Program-made: the position numbers and the translations under genes
Notes under the pieces: generated by a model
Seen by the model: only the letters and a program-made list of their open reading frames with translations
Database searches by the model: none
What the model was told of the DNA's origin: nothing
In this document: positions 6,587 through 13,328 of the stretch, in pieces
Layout: each line of letters opens with the position of its first letter
Numbering within the stretch: position 1 is the first letter of the stretch
From: Acidilobaceae archaeon
Lineage (GTDB): Archaea; Thermoproteota; Thermoprotei_A; Sulfolobales; Acidilobaceae
Assembly (NCBI GenBank): GCA_027057815.1
Contig: JALURD010000103.1
Location: 1-13,590, forward strand
Length of the DNA stretch: 13,590 nt
Reading direction: 5' to 3'

Positions 6587-8116
6587 ATGGCATACAACGG
6601 GCTCTACGTGATAGACGTGGACGCGATACTCGACGGCACAGCTAGGAGGCTAATCGAGTCCGGCGAGGTCGCCGGGAAGATAGTCATACATAAAGCCATA
6701 GTTGAACTATTCTACACCGAGGCAAGAAAGGGTAGAAGCTCGGGCATAACCGGTCTCGAGGAGCTAGCGGCAATCACTCAGGGAATCCCGGGAATAGAGG
6801 TATCCATAGTCGAAGACGAGAGGATGCCCCGAGAGCTAGACTATGAAACCGTGAAGAGGATTGTAAGGGACTACGCCTGGAGGGCTGGCGGGATCCTAGT
6901 TACGAGCGATGAGGTTCAGATGAGGGCCGCCAGGGCCTTGGGAGTGCCTGTAGTCTTCTCCGGCAAGCAAGCCCGGGAGAAACTGAAGATTGAGGAGTAC
7001 TTTGACGATAGAACCATGAGCGTCCACCTAAAAGAAGGCGCCCCGCCCTTAGCCAAGCTTGGCAGGCCAGGGCGCTGGGTCTTCGTGAAACTATCTGACG
7101 AACCCATGAGTAGAGAGGAGCTTGAGAGGATCGCCAGGGAGATAATAGAAGCTGCAACGCAGAGGAAGGACGGCTTTGTGGAGATCGACAGGCTCGGCTC
7201 GACTATAGTGCAGCTGGGAGACTACAGAATCGTGATCACACGCCCGCCCCTGAGCGAGGGGTGGGAGATAACCGCTGTAAGGCCTATAGTCAAGCTCAAC
7301 CTTGAAGACTACAACCTACCCGATAAGCTCCTCGCGAGGCTGACCGAGAGGGCTGAGGGAATACTCATAGCAGGCGCTCCAGGTATGGGCAAGACCACGT
7401 TCGCCCAGGCCTTGGCCGAGTTCTACGCTAGACAGGGTAAAGTAGTCAAAACTATCGAGTCTCCGAGGGATATGAGGCTGCCAGCACTGATAACCCAGTA
7501 CTCTAAGAACTACGCCGACCTGGGCGAGCTACATGATATACTCCTATTGAGCAGGCCCGATTACACAGTCTTCGACGAGCTACGCAACGACGAGGATTTC
7601 AAGTTATACGTGGACCTGAGGCTCGCAGGCATTGGAATGATCGGAGTAGTCCACGCCACTACGCCCATCGACGCTATACAGAGGTTCATAAGAAGAGTAG
7701 AACTTGGCATGATACCCAGCATCATAGACACCGTGATATTCATCCATGAGGGTGAAGTTAGGAAGGTCTACGAGCTACGCATGACGGTCAAGCTGCCCAC
7801 TGGGCTTAGAGAAGCCGAGCTTTCAAGGCCTGTAGTCGAGGTTAGGGACTTCATCACCGGCGAGCTAGAGTACGAGATCTACACGTTCGGAGAGCAGACC
7901 ATGGTTGTACCGGTTAGAGAGAGGAAGAGTGCTGCCCTAGCAAAACTGGAGGGCATGATAAAGCACCTAATACCAGGGGCCGAGGTCGAGGCCGACGGCA
8001 ATACGTTGATAGTCAAGATCCCCAGGCATAGCCCCAAGCTGACTGCTAGGAGGGTTAAGAGGGTCAGGAAGCTGGCTGAAAAGCACGGGTTCGAGGTGCG
8101 CTTCGTCCCCCTCTAG
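6587..8116 (+). CDS. pina: PINA-type ATPase (PIN domain, type II/IV secretion-like ATPase, KH-like C terminus)
   Basis: This 509-residue protein has three parts. An N-terminal PIN domain carries VIDVDAIL, IVELFYTEARKG and LVTSDEVQMRAARALG. The central VirB11/PilT-type ATPase carries Walker A GAPGMGKTT at 263-271, a Walker B-like YTVFDE, and GVVHATTPIDAIQR. A basic KH-like C terminus follows, with TLIVKIP and ARRVKRVRKLAEKHG. This is the COG1855 architecture. The Sulfolobus member, PINA, was described as a hexameric Holliday-junction branch-migration ATPase that works with Hjc. The ATG at 6587, seven bases after GAGGG, is chosen over upstream frame extension because it begins MAYNGLYVIDVD directly before the first PIN Asp. 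The stop shares CTAG with the convergent hjc stop. Domain calls are strong; the recombination role is by homology. Confidence 0.9.
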   Translation: MAYNGLYVIDVDAILDGTARRLIESGEVAGKIVIHKAIVELFYTEARKGRSSGITGLEELAAITQGIPGIEVSIVEDERMPRELDYETVKRIVRDYAWRAGGILVTSDEVQMRAARALGVPVVFSGKQAREKLKIEEYFDDRTMSVHLKEGAPPLAKLGRPGRWVFVKLSDEPMSREELERIAREIIEAATQRKDGFVEIDRLGSTIVQLGDYRIVITRPPLSEGWEITAVRPIVKLNLEDYNLPDKLLARLTERAEGILIAGAPGMGKTTFAQALAEFYARQGKVVKTIESPRDMRLPALITQYSKNYADLGELHDILLLSRPDYTVFDELRNDEDFKLYVDLRLAGIGMIGVVHATTPIDAIQRFIRRVELGMIPSIIDTVIFIHEGEVRKVYELRMTVKLPTGLREAELSRPVVEVRDFITGELEYEIYTFGEQTMVVPVRERKSAALAKLEGMIKHLIPGAEVEADGNTLIVKIPRHSPKLTARRVKRVRKLAEKHGFEVRFVPL

Positions 8117-8571
8117 CTTTCAGGTTCTTCCATGAAATCCGTGAGCCTGGGCCAGCCCTCCACGAGGGCCAGCAAGTCCCTAAGCTTCAGCCCCGCAAGC
8201 GGCTTAGCTATCTTGAAGTTTCCTCCACCCGTCTTCTCAAGACCCTCTACTTCGTGGAATCTCCAGCCTTCACCTATTACCCTGACCGCTATGAATGACC
8301 GAGCCCCAGCTCTCCTAGCAAACTCAGCTAGATTCCTGACCTTGTCCCCATCGATGTAGAGCGGCCCCTGCCGGGCCACCTTCACTTCAAACACTAGGAC
8401 AACCCCATTCTTTATGGCTACAAGGTCTGGCTGGAACCTTCTCCTAACACCGCCTCCACTCGAAGGCCCTCTGACTACTGCGAATCCCCTCTCCCACAGA
8501 ATGTTAGCTAACTCGTTCTCGTAGATGGTCCCTCGCCTCTTGGGTTTTGATCCACCAGGCCCTCCCGGCAA
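8113..8571 (-). CDS. hjc: Holliday junction resolvase Hjc
   Basis: This is a 152-residue archaeal Holliday junction endonuclease. The nuclease core is visible: E18 (RGTIYENEL), GFAVVRGPSSGGG, D49 (FQPDLVA) and E62/K64 (VFEVKV), followed by LYIDGDKVRNLAEFARRAGA. It resolves four-way junctions in recombination and fork repair. The residue after E18 is Asn, where the archaeal homologues I recall have Arg. The TTG start at 8571 follows GAGAGG by nine bases; an ATG seven bases upstream runs straight into TAG. The Gly/Pro/basic N-terminal tail of about 13 residues is typical. It converges on PINA, whose product is a known partner of Hjc in Sulfolobus. Confidence 0.9.
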   Translation of the reverse strand: MPGGPGGSKPKRRGTIYENELANILWERGFAVVRGPSSGGGVRRRFQPDLVAIKNGVVLVFEVKVARQGPLYIDGDKVRNLAEFARRAGARSFIAVRVIGEGWRFHEVEGLEKTGGGNFKIAKPLAGLKLRDLLALVEGWPRLTDFMEEPES

Positions 8572-8629
8572 GCTCTACATCCTCTCTATGCATACATTAG
8601 GCGGATGAGAGCTAAAGCTGGGTAATAGT

Positions 8630-8639
8630 CTTTAAATAG
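8630..8639 (+). promoter_or_regulatory. TATA box of the SPFH-NfeD operon
   Basis: CTTTAAATAG is a good archaeal TATA match. A transcript start near 8661 would leave a leader of about 40 bases holding GGGGTG (8689-8694) before the TTG start at 8703. The rest of the 131-base gap (8572-8702) holds the leader of hjc on the other strand and nothing else I recognise. Confidence 0.65.
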
Positions 8640-8702
8640 ATGCGTTGCCAATCATCCCCTTAGTGGCCCTAATGTGGGCTATGGTTTAGGGGTGTAGGTG
8701 GA

Positions 8703-9497
8703 TTGCCTCTGGAGCCAGCCACGTTGTTCCAGCTATTCTTCTTATTGGTAGTAGTGGCTGTACTGTTATCTATGAGCATTAAGGTTGTGAAGGAGTACGA
8801 GAGAGCTGTAATCTTTAGGCTGGGAAGGCTTCTAGGAGCTAAGGGGCCTGGCCTCTTCTTCATTATACCATTCATAGATACATTCGTAAAAGTCGACCTC
8901 AGAATAGTGACGGCAGACGTTCCGGAGCAACGAATCATAACTAAAGACAACGTCACAGTGGGAGTTGACGCCGTCGTATACTACAAGGTGTTCGACCCCG
9001 TCAAGGCGGTAACCAGGATTGAGAACTACCACTATGGAGTCCTGATGCTAGCCCAAACTACTCTAAGGGATATCGTGGGCCAGGTCGAGTTAGACGACCT
9101 ACTAACCAAGAGGGATGAGATAAACAAGAGGCTCCAAGAAATCCTGGACACCCTCACTGATCCATGGGGGATTAAGGTAACCGCTGTAACCCTCAAAGAG
9201 GTTAAACTGCCAGAGACCATGCTGAGGGCCATGGCTAAACAGGCTGAAGCTGAAAGATGGAGGAGGGCCAGAATTATCGAGGCTGAGGGTGAAAGGCAGG
9301 CTGCCCAGATCATGGCCCAAGCCGCCGAGTTCTACGAGAAGCACCCAGCTGCACTAAGGCTGAGAGAGCTGCAGACGCTCGTAGAGGTTGCTAGGGAGAA
9401 GAACCTGATAATAGTGACCCCTAGCGCTTCAGTCGCAGGGGAAGTAGCCGCCATGGCTATGGCCATGACTAAGAGGGCTGAGGGAGGCGAAAGCTGA
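8703..9497 (+). CDS. SPFH/stomatin-like membrane protein (slipin, NfeD partner)
   Basis: This 264-residue protein has one N-terminal membrane helix (about residues 8-26), then a stomatin/band-7 domain. Visible motifs are EYERAVIFRLGRL, KGPGLFFIIPFID, the strand VDLRIVTADVPEQRIITKDN and VTVGVDAVVYYKV. A long alanine- and glutamate-rich helix (AEAERWRRARIIEAEGERQA) forms the coiled coil, and an alanine/methionine-rich tail ends the protein. Such proteins form oligomeric membrane rings and in archaea are cut by their NfeD partner (the PH1511/PH1510 pair of Pyrococcus). The TTG start follows GGGGTG by eight bases. NfeD follows after about 60 bases, surely in the same operon. Family and pairing are strong; the cellular role (membrane microdomain or stress response) is inferred. 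Confidence 0.92.
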   Translation: MPLEPATLFQLFFLLVVVAVLLSMSIKVVKEYERAVIFRLGRLLGAKGPGLFFIIPFIDTFVKVDLRIVTADVPEQRIITKDNVTVGVDAVVYYKVFDPVKAVTRIENYHYGVLMLAQTTLRDIVGQVELDDLLTKRDEINKRLQEILDTLTDPWGIKVTAVTLKEVKLPETMLRAMAKQAEAERWRRARIIEAEGERQAAQIMAQAAEFYEKHPAALRLRELQTLVEVAREKNLIIVTPSASVAGEVAAMAMAMTKRAEGGES

Positions 9498-9565
9498 AGA
9501 TGCCTGGAAGGTTTAGATGAGAGATAAGTGCCCCGGAATCAATACCTAACCTCCTGGTGGCCTGG

Positions 9566-10951
9566 GTGCTCCGCATAAGCCGTCTGACGGCTTTTTGGCT
9601 CATGCCATTAGTGGTTATACTTACGCTTGGCCACGTTGCCCTGGCTCAGCAGGATGAAGAGCCTAGGCTAGGGTTTCTAGGCTTTAACGCATCATACGAG
9701 GGGACGGTTGGCCCCTCAGTTCTCGTGATAAGAGTTGAAGGAGTAATAGATACGGCCATGGAGGACTACATTGCAAACGCCATAGCGAAAGCCGAGGAGA
9801 TGAACGTGCCCCTAGTTATACTCTTAAACACGCCCGGAGGCCTACTGGAGAGCGCCATGAACATTGTGTGGAGCATAGACAAGTCGAAAGTGCCCGTAAT
9901 CGGCTTTGTCTCAGAGGGCTGGGCTATGAGCGCTGGAACAATGATCCTAGTTTCAAGCCACATAGCCGCGATGGCGCCTGGCACTCAGATAGGGTCTATG
10001 CAGCCTATAGGCTACAACCCAGCCACTGGAACGTATGAGCCCATCAATGAGAGCAAGATAATCAATGCAATACTAGAGTTCCTGGACCAGCACGCTGTAA
10101 GCAAGGGTAGGAACGAGACGGCTATCCATAGATTCGTGACGGAAAACCTCAATCTAGGCCCCGATGAAGCCCTCAAATACCATGTTATCGAGTTTGTAGC
10201 TAAGGACCTTAACGACTTGATATCACAGATAAACGGCGCCGTCGTCAGAACCTCGGCGGGTGATGTCAAACTAGAACTAGACGGCTCCTACATAGAGTAC
10301 AAACCCGGCCTCAGGATAGTCCTCCTCCACGCTCTATCCGACCCGATAGTATCAAGCATACTCTTGTCTCTCGGGACTCTAATCATACTCTTCACGCTAG
10401 CATCAGGCCATGCAGCCTTCACACCCATCGGTGTGCTACTATTACTTCTGGGGCTAGCAGGAACGGGTTTCAACCCCAACATCACAGCCATAGCACTACT
10501 AGTTATAGGCGCCATACTTGTCCTCATCGAGATATACACGCCTGGCTTCGGAATTATAGGTGGGACAGGCATAGCCATGCTTGTCATCGGAGTAGCCCTT
10601 ATGCCTGTTGCCTCTGAAGGCTTCACTGTAACAGTTGAATATGCAAACAAATTCCTGTATACGGTATACGCTATTGGAGGGCTCGTAGGCGGATTTACGG
10701 CCCTCGCAGTTTACAAAGTGATCCAGGTCAGGAAGAGAAAGCCTATAACCTGGACTATAGAGGGAGCCCGTGGGAAAGCCTTAGACCCGATAGGCCCGGA
10801 TAAGCCAGGGTTCGTCATAGTAGAGGGTGAGTACTGGAAGGCAGTTAGCGACGAGCCCATAGAGCCTGGTACTGAGGTGATAGTTATCGAGAAAATCGGG
10901 ACATTGCTAAAAGTTAAGCCTGCTAGAAGTCATCGTGATGGCACGGCTTAG
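9566..10951 (+). CDS. nfeD: NfeD membrane-bound serine protease (NfeD1b type)
   Basis: From this start the protein has 461 residues. It has a signal peptide or anchor (LTAFWLMPLVVILTLGHVALA), a ClpP-like protease domain with Ser122 in WAMSAGTMIL and Lys164 in ESKIINA, several membrane helices (about residues 245-380), and a C-terminal OB-fold domain ending EKIGTLLKVKP. The Ser-Lys spacing of 42 is close to that of the Pyrococcus PH1510 protease, which cleaves the C terminus of its stomatin partner. The frame also opens with GTG at 9557, which has no binding site; the GTG at 9566 follows CTGGTGG by five bases, so I prefer it. It is second in the operon with the SPFH gene. Its end overlaps the convergent small gene by 29 bases. 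Confidence 0.92.
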   Translation: MLRISRLTAFWLMPLVVILTLGHVALAQQDEEPRLGFLGFNASYEGTVGPSVLVIRVEGVIDTAMEDYIANAIAKAEEMNVPLVILLNTPGGLLESAMNIVWSIDKSKVPVIGFVSEGWAMSAGTMILVSSHIAAMAPGTQIGSMQPIGYNPATGTYEPINESKIINAILEFLDQHAVSKGRNETAIHRFVTENLNLGPDEALKYHVIEFVAKDLNDLISQINGAVVRTSAGDVKLELDGSYIEYKPGLRIVLLHALSDPIVSSILLSLGTLIILFTLASGHAAFTPIGVLLLLLGLAGTGFNPNITAIALLVIGAILVLIEIYTPGFGIIGGTGIAMLVIGVALMPVASEGFTVTVEYANKFLYTVYAIGGLVGGFTALAVYKVIQVRKRKPITWTIEGARGKALDPIGPDKPGFVIVEGEYWKAVSDEPIEPGTEVIVIEKIGTLLKVKPARSHRDGTA

Positions 10952-11129
10952 ACTCCGCTATCAGACGCCTAATCCTCGATAGTCTATCATAAACCTCTTC
11001 GATAAGAACTACCTGCATAAAGTTGACCTTGCCTCCGGTCAGCTTGGCGTCACGAGCCATAATCTCTTCAATCTTCTCCATTCGAGCATAAATTTCATCG
11101 ACTAGTCTCGCAGCCTCATCGGCATCCAC
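10923..11129 (-). CDS. small helical protein of unknown function
   Basis: This 68-residue protein is not recognised. It is charged and predicted almost wholly helical by eye. Two amphipathic stretches (LVDEIYARMEKIEEIMA and VLIEEVYDRLSRIRRLIAE) are separated by a short KLTGGKVNF turn, which suggests a helical hairpin or dimerising coiled coil. It ends CHHDDF. The GTG start lies 23 bases after the phosphorylase-like gene on the same strand, so they are probably cotranscribed; the only upstream purine match is a weak AAGGG. The 3' end overlaps nfeD by 29 bases tail to tail. Heptad regularity and operon spacing argue that it is real, but it could be spurious. Confidence 0.6.
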   Translation of the reverse strand: MDADEAARLVDEIYARMEKIEEIMARDAKLTGGKVNFMQVVLIEEVYDRLSRIRRLIAESKPCHHDDF

Positions 11130-11152
11130 GCAGGCGCCCTTATCAGGCAGAA

Positions 11153-11974
11153 CTACTCACCCCCCAGCCCCTCAACAGCTTTGAGGGCCAGCCTGACGGC
11201 GGTCTTTACTCTATCCACGGCCACCCTTCCAGCCTCACCCAAGGCCTCCTTCTCACTCTCTAGGGGCTCGGATGCTTGGCTCCAGTGTCTCCTTAAGACG
11301 ACTATGCTAAGCGGCTCTAGACCCGGATAGATGTACCTCAGAGCATAGAGTGGCGCAGTTACAGTATCCACCGCTACAACCTGTCTAGCCTTAATGTAAT
11401 CCTGGACAACCTGATCGCCAGCGACCAATCTCGCCGAGTCAACGGTTAGCGTGTAGCCTCTGAAGGTGGCTCTACTACCGCTCAGCTCTGCGTCGAGAGT
11501 CGCCATAGCATCGACTAAGGTTTCGTCTGCGATTAATGGGAGCTTCTCAGGTGCGAGTCTCGGACTCACTGAGTCTAGCCCTATGGCAGCGCTACTTATT
11601 ACAATCCCTACCCTGGGGGGCGGCGTGCTCCTCTTAACCCTATAGCCCTGAGTTATAGCGATTATCCTCCTGCCTCCAAACATTATTATTTCGTTTGCTA
11701 CCTCGAAAATGGAAGCCGGGAATGGAGGGACTAAGAGGGCCGCGATCCTGTGCTCATTCGCCTCTATAATGGAAGCCTTAACCCCGGGGAGCCCCTCGAA
11801 TTCCCCTATCAAGACCCCTCCGATACCCTTAACTATCTCCTCGTACGCCTCTTTACTGTCGAGGATGAAGACGGTTGCACCCTTCAGGTTAACATTCTTG
11901 AGGCCTGTTACTATGCCAACCTGGCTCACGCCAAACCCAGCCTCCTCTCCAGCCCCGGGGTTTTCCTCCACCAA
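11153..11974 (-). CDS. nucleoside phosphorylase-fold (PNP/UDP family-like) protein with altered active-site signature
   Basis: This 273-residue frame follows the motif order of uridine/purine nucleoside phosphorylases. It shows an early LKGATVFILDSKEA strand, then SIFEVANEIIMFGGRRIIAI in place of the psaxxxxeELxxLGaxxii motif. VGIVISSAAIGLDSVSP, LPLIADETLVDAM, a GYTLTVDSARLV segment and VVAVDTVTAPLYALR follow. Where catalytic members have a Met-Glu pair binding the ribose (VxAVEMExA), this one has VDTVTA, and the GTxGGL glycine loop reads TQGYRV. Phosphorolysis is therefore doubtful. Start is uncertain: TTG 11974 is the outermost. The TATA box at 11991-11996 predicts a transcript start near 11968, favouring GTG at 11971 (leaderless) or GTG at 11929, which has GGAGAGGAGG upstream. 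The fold call is from motif order only. Confidence 0.55.
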   Translation of the reverse strand: MVEENPGAGEEAGFGVSQVGIVTGLKNVNLKGATVFILDSKEAYEEIVKGIGGVLIGEFEGLPGVKASIIEANEHRIAALLVPPFPASIFEVANEIIMFGGRRIIAITQGYRVKRSTPPPRVGIVISSAAIGLDSVSPRLAPEKLPLIADETLVDAMATLDAELSGSRATFRGYTLTVDSARLVAGDQVVQDYIKARQVVAVDTVTAPLYALRYIYPGLEPLSIVVLRRHWSQASEPLESEKEALGEAGRVAVDRVKTAVRLALKAVEGLGGE

Positions 11975-11990
11975 ATCAGGGGGGTAACCC

Positions 11991-11996
11991 TTATAA
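11991..11996 (-). promoter_or_regulatory. TATA box of the phosphorylase-like gene
   Basis: The core TTATAA lies within AAATTATAAG on the minus strand. The expected transcript start near 11968 falls at or just past the outermost start codons of the gene, pointing to a leaderless message or a start further in. Confidence 0.55.
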
Positions 11997-12011
11997 TTTG
12001 CAGGGGCCCCC

Positions 12012-12033
12012 CACCCCCCTTATATAGGGGGTG
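12012..12033. repeat. inverted repeat enclosing the TATA box of the pyruvoyl decarboxylase gene
   Basis: The seven-base arms CACCCCC (12012-12018) and GGGGGTG (12027-12033) flank CTTATATA. Arms that enclose a TATA box could form an operator controlling access of TBP. A further GGGGGGTG lies at 12037-12044. The operator role is inference. Confidence 0.45.
12020..12026 (+). promoter_or_regulatory. TATA box of the pyruvoyl-dependent decarboxylase gene
   Basis: TTATATA predicts a transcript start at about 12047-12050. This is slightly downstream of the first GTG (12042), so the message may instead begin translation at the GTG at 12066, or the TATA spacing is short. Confidence 0.55.
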
Positions 12034-12041
12034 TCCGGGGG

Positions 12042-12422
12042 GTGTCTGCACTCAAAAGCTTCGAGGTGAAGAGGTACAGAGTCGTCGGGCGTCACATTTA
12101 CGCTAATCTATATAATTGTCGTAACGTGGACATCCTTAAAGACCCTGCTCGCCTTGAGAGGCTGATCAGGGAAGCCGCAAGGCGTGGCAATATGACTCTG
12201 CTAGACGTTAAGGCCTGGAAGATAGGCGAGGGTGTTAGTATAGTCGGCATAGTCCTTGAGAGCCATATAACTATACACACGTGGCCCGAGTATAGCTTCG
12301 CCACCGTGGACGTGTACAGCTGTGGCGACCATACGAACCCAGATGCAGCATTCGAGTACATAGTCGAGCAGCTCCAGCCCGAGAAGATAACTACGGGTAC
12401 GGCCGACAGGTCGTTGGAATAG
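12042..12422 (+). CDS. pyruvoyl-dependent decarboxylase of the AdoMetDC family, probably arginine decarboxylase proenzyme
   Basis: This 126-residue proenzyme self-cleaves at the Ser of ESHITIHTWPE (Ser74) to make the pyruvoyl cofactor. His79 and Cys94 (VDVYSCGD) complete the catalytic set; their spacing (5 and 20) equals that of the Thermotoga AdoMetDC. In crenarchaea this family includes both S-adenosylmethionine decarboxylase and an arginine decarboxylase (Sulfolobus SSO0536) derived from it. The GRHIYANLY start, NMTLLDVKAWK and the ADRS-type C terminus look closer to the arginine enzyme as I remember it, which would make agmatine for polyamines. Specificity is not proven here. The first GTG (12042) is within a G tract; GTG at 12066 (MKRYRVVGRH) is an alternative. 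It is divergent from the phosphorylase-like gene. Confidence 0.85.
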   Translation: MSALKSFEVKRYRVVGRHIYANLYNCRNVDILKDPARLERLIREAARRGNMTLLDVKAWKIGEGVSIVGIVLESHITIHTWPEYSFATVDVYSCGDHTNPDAAFEYIVEQLQPEKITTGTADRSLE

Positions 12423-12434
12423 GTTTACGCCCTC

Positions 12435-12458
12435 CCAGGGGCCTTCCCGGGCCCCTGG
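12435..12458 (+). terminator. strong GC hairpin just after the decarboxylase gene
   Basis: Nine-base arms CCAGGGGCC (12435-12443) and GGCCCCTGG (12450-12458) enclose a six-base loop, beginning 13 bases past the stop. A weaker hairpin follows (GGCCG 12470-12474 with CGGCC 12480-12484), then TTCTTTTA near 12490. In archaea hairpins are not needed for termination, so this may be an RNA 3'-end stabiliser; it also lies downstream of the convergent RNase Z-like gene. Confidence 0.5.
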
Positions 12459-12511
12459 TGGGGGCTAACGGCCGCTGGACGGCCACAGGTTCTTTTAGCG
12501 CCTACCTCGAA

Positions 12512-13240
12512 TTAGCATATTTTGATTACTGTACCGTCGAGTGGAATTAACACCCCCCGGACTCCCCCCATTTTCAGCGCTGCCTCCTCACTCGCTGGAG
12601 TAAGATGGTAGAGGGCGCCAAGGCTAGCTACACTAACCTGCTCTAGCGCCTGGTCGACAGTGGAGTGTCCCTTAGCGGCTGCCCGGCTAGCCTCCCCCGG
12701 AGGCATGGTGGCTTCGTGGACTGCTAGCGCTGCATCCTTAGCAATCGATTTAAAGTGATCCGCCGGCTTGGTGTCCCCACTCACCACAACCCTCAAGCCT
12801 GAGTACTCTATGGAGACACTCAGAGCTGGGACAGTATGGAGCGCCTCGAATGTATTGACTTTTACTCCGACGGACGCCAATTCATCGACTGCCCTGTACG
12901 AGATAGATATGCTTCTATCACCCCGTATGGTCGACACGATTTTAGATAAGGCTTCAAGGGCTTCGTAGGGTCCTGCTAAGGAGAGTCTAGGGGTACCCCT
13001 GAAGGTTTTCAGGAAGGCCAGGTGAGGGATCCCACATAAATGATCGTAATGCCCGTGAGTCGCTATTACGTAGTTAACCTCGACAGGGTCAAAGCCCAGC
13101 CTCGCTAAAACGTTGAGAGCCGAACAGCCCAGATCTACTGCTATAAGAACCCCGGCCACATCCAGTACTATGCTGGACTGTCCTCTATAAGGATGCAAAG
13201 CCGACCCAGTACCCGCAAATACAACTTTAATGCACGACAA
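12512..13240 (-). CDS. RNase Z-like metallo-beta-lactamase fold protein
   Basis: This 242-residue protein has the full zinc site: THGHYDH (H62, H64, D66, H67), H135 (EALHT), D156 (VVSGDTKP) and H212 (ALYHLTP). It also has the HEAT (175-178) and GHST (191-194) motifs of the RNase Z/ElaC family, whose members remove tRNA 3' trailers. It is shorter than the usual 280-310 residues, and I see neither a long exosite arm nor the N-terminal RN motif (here RGQSS). It could thus be a compact tRNA 3'-endonuclease or another phosphodiesterase of the family. The TTG start at 13240 follows GGTGA by four bases. It converges on the decarboxylase gene and is divergent from the M20 peptidase gene. Confidence 0.8.
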   Translation of the reverse strand: MSCIKVVFAGTGSALHPYRGQSSIVLDVAGVLIAVDLGCSALNVLARLGFDPVEVNYVIATHGHYDHLCGIPHLAFLKTFRGTPRLSLAGPYEALEALSKIVSTIRGDRSISISYRAVDELASVGVKVNTFEALHTVPALSVSIEYSGLRVVVSGDTKPADHFKSIAKDAALAVHEATMPPGEASRAAAKGHSTVDQALEQVSVASLGALYHLTPASEEAALKMGGVRGVLIPLDGTVIKIC

Positions 13241-13270
13241 GCTATCACCGCTCCCACGCCCAATCTAAGA

Positions 13271-13284
13271 GTTTAACCTTAAGT
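13271..13284. promoter_or_regulatory. possible divergent promoter core between the RNase Z-like and M20 genes
   Basis: The AT-rich GTTTAACCTTAAG stretch can be read as a TATA-like core both ways. Rightwards it gives a start near 13303, before GAGGTG and the GTG at 13329. Leftwards it gives a start near 13256, before GGTGA and the TTG at 13240. Match to the consensus is weak. Confidence 0.3.
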
Positions 13285-13328
13285 CTCTGTAAGCTTAACG
13301 AGGAAGGAGTCGGCGAGGTGTGACCTGC

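Noticed and set aside
8669..9344. Several minus-strand open frames opposite the SPFH gene
   Set aside because: They mirror the codon pattern of the SPFH gene, have no domain signature and no ribosome binding site; they are antisense shadows.
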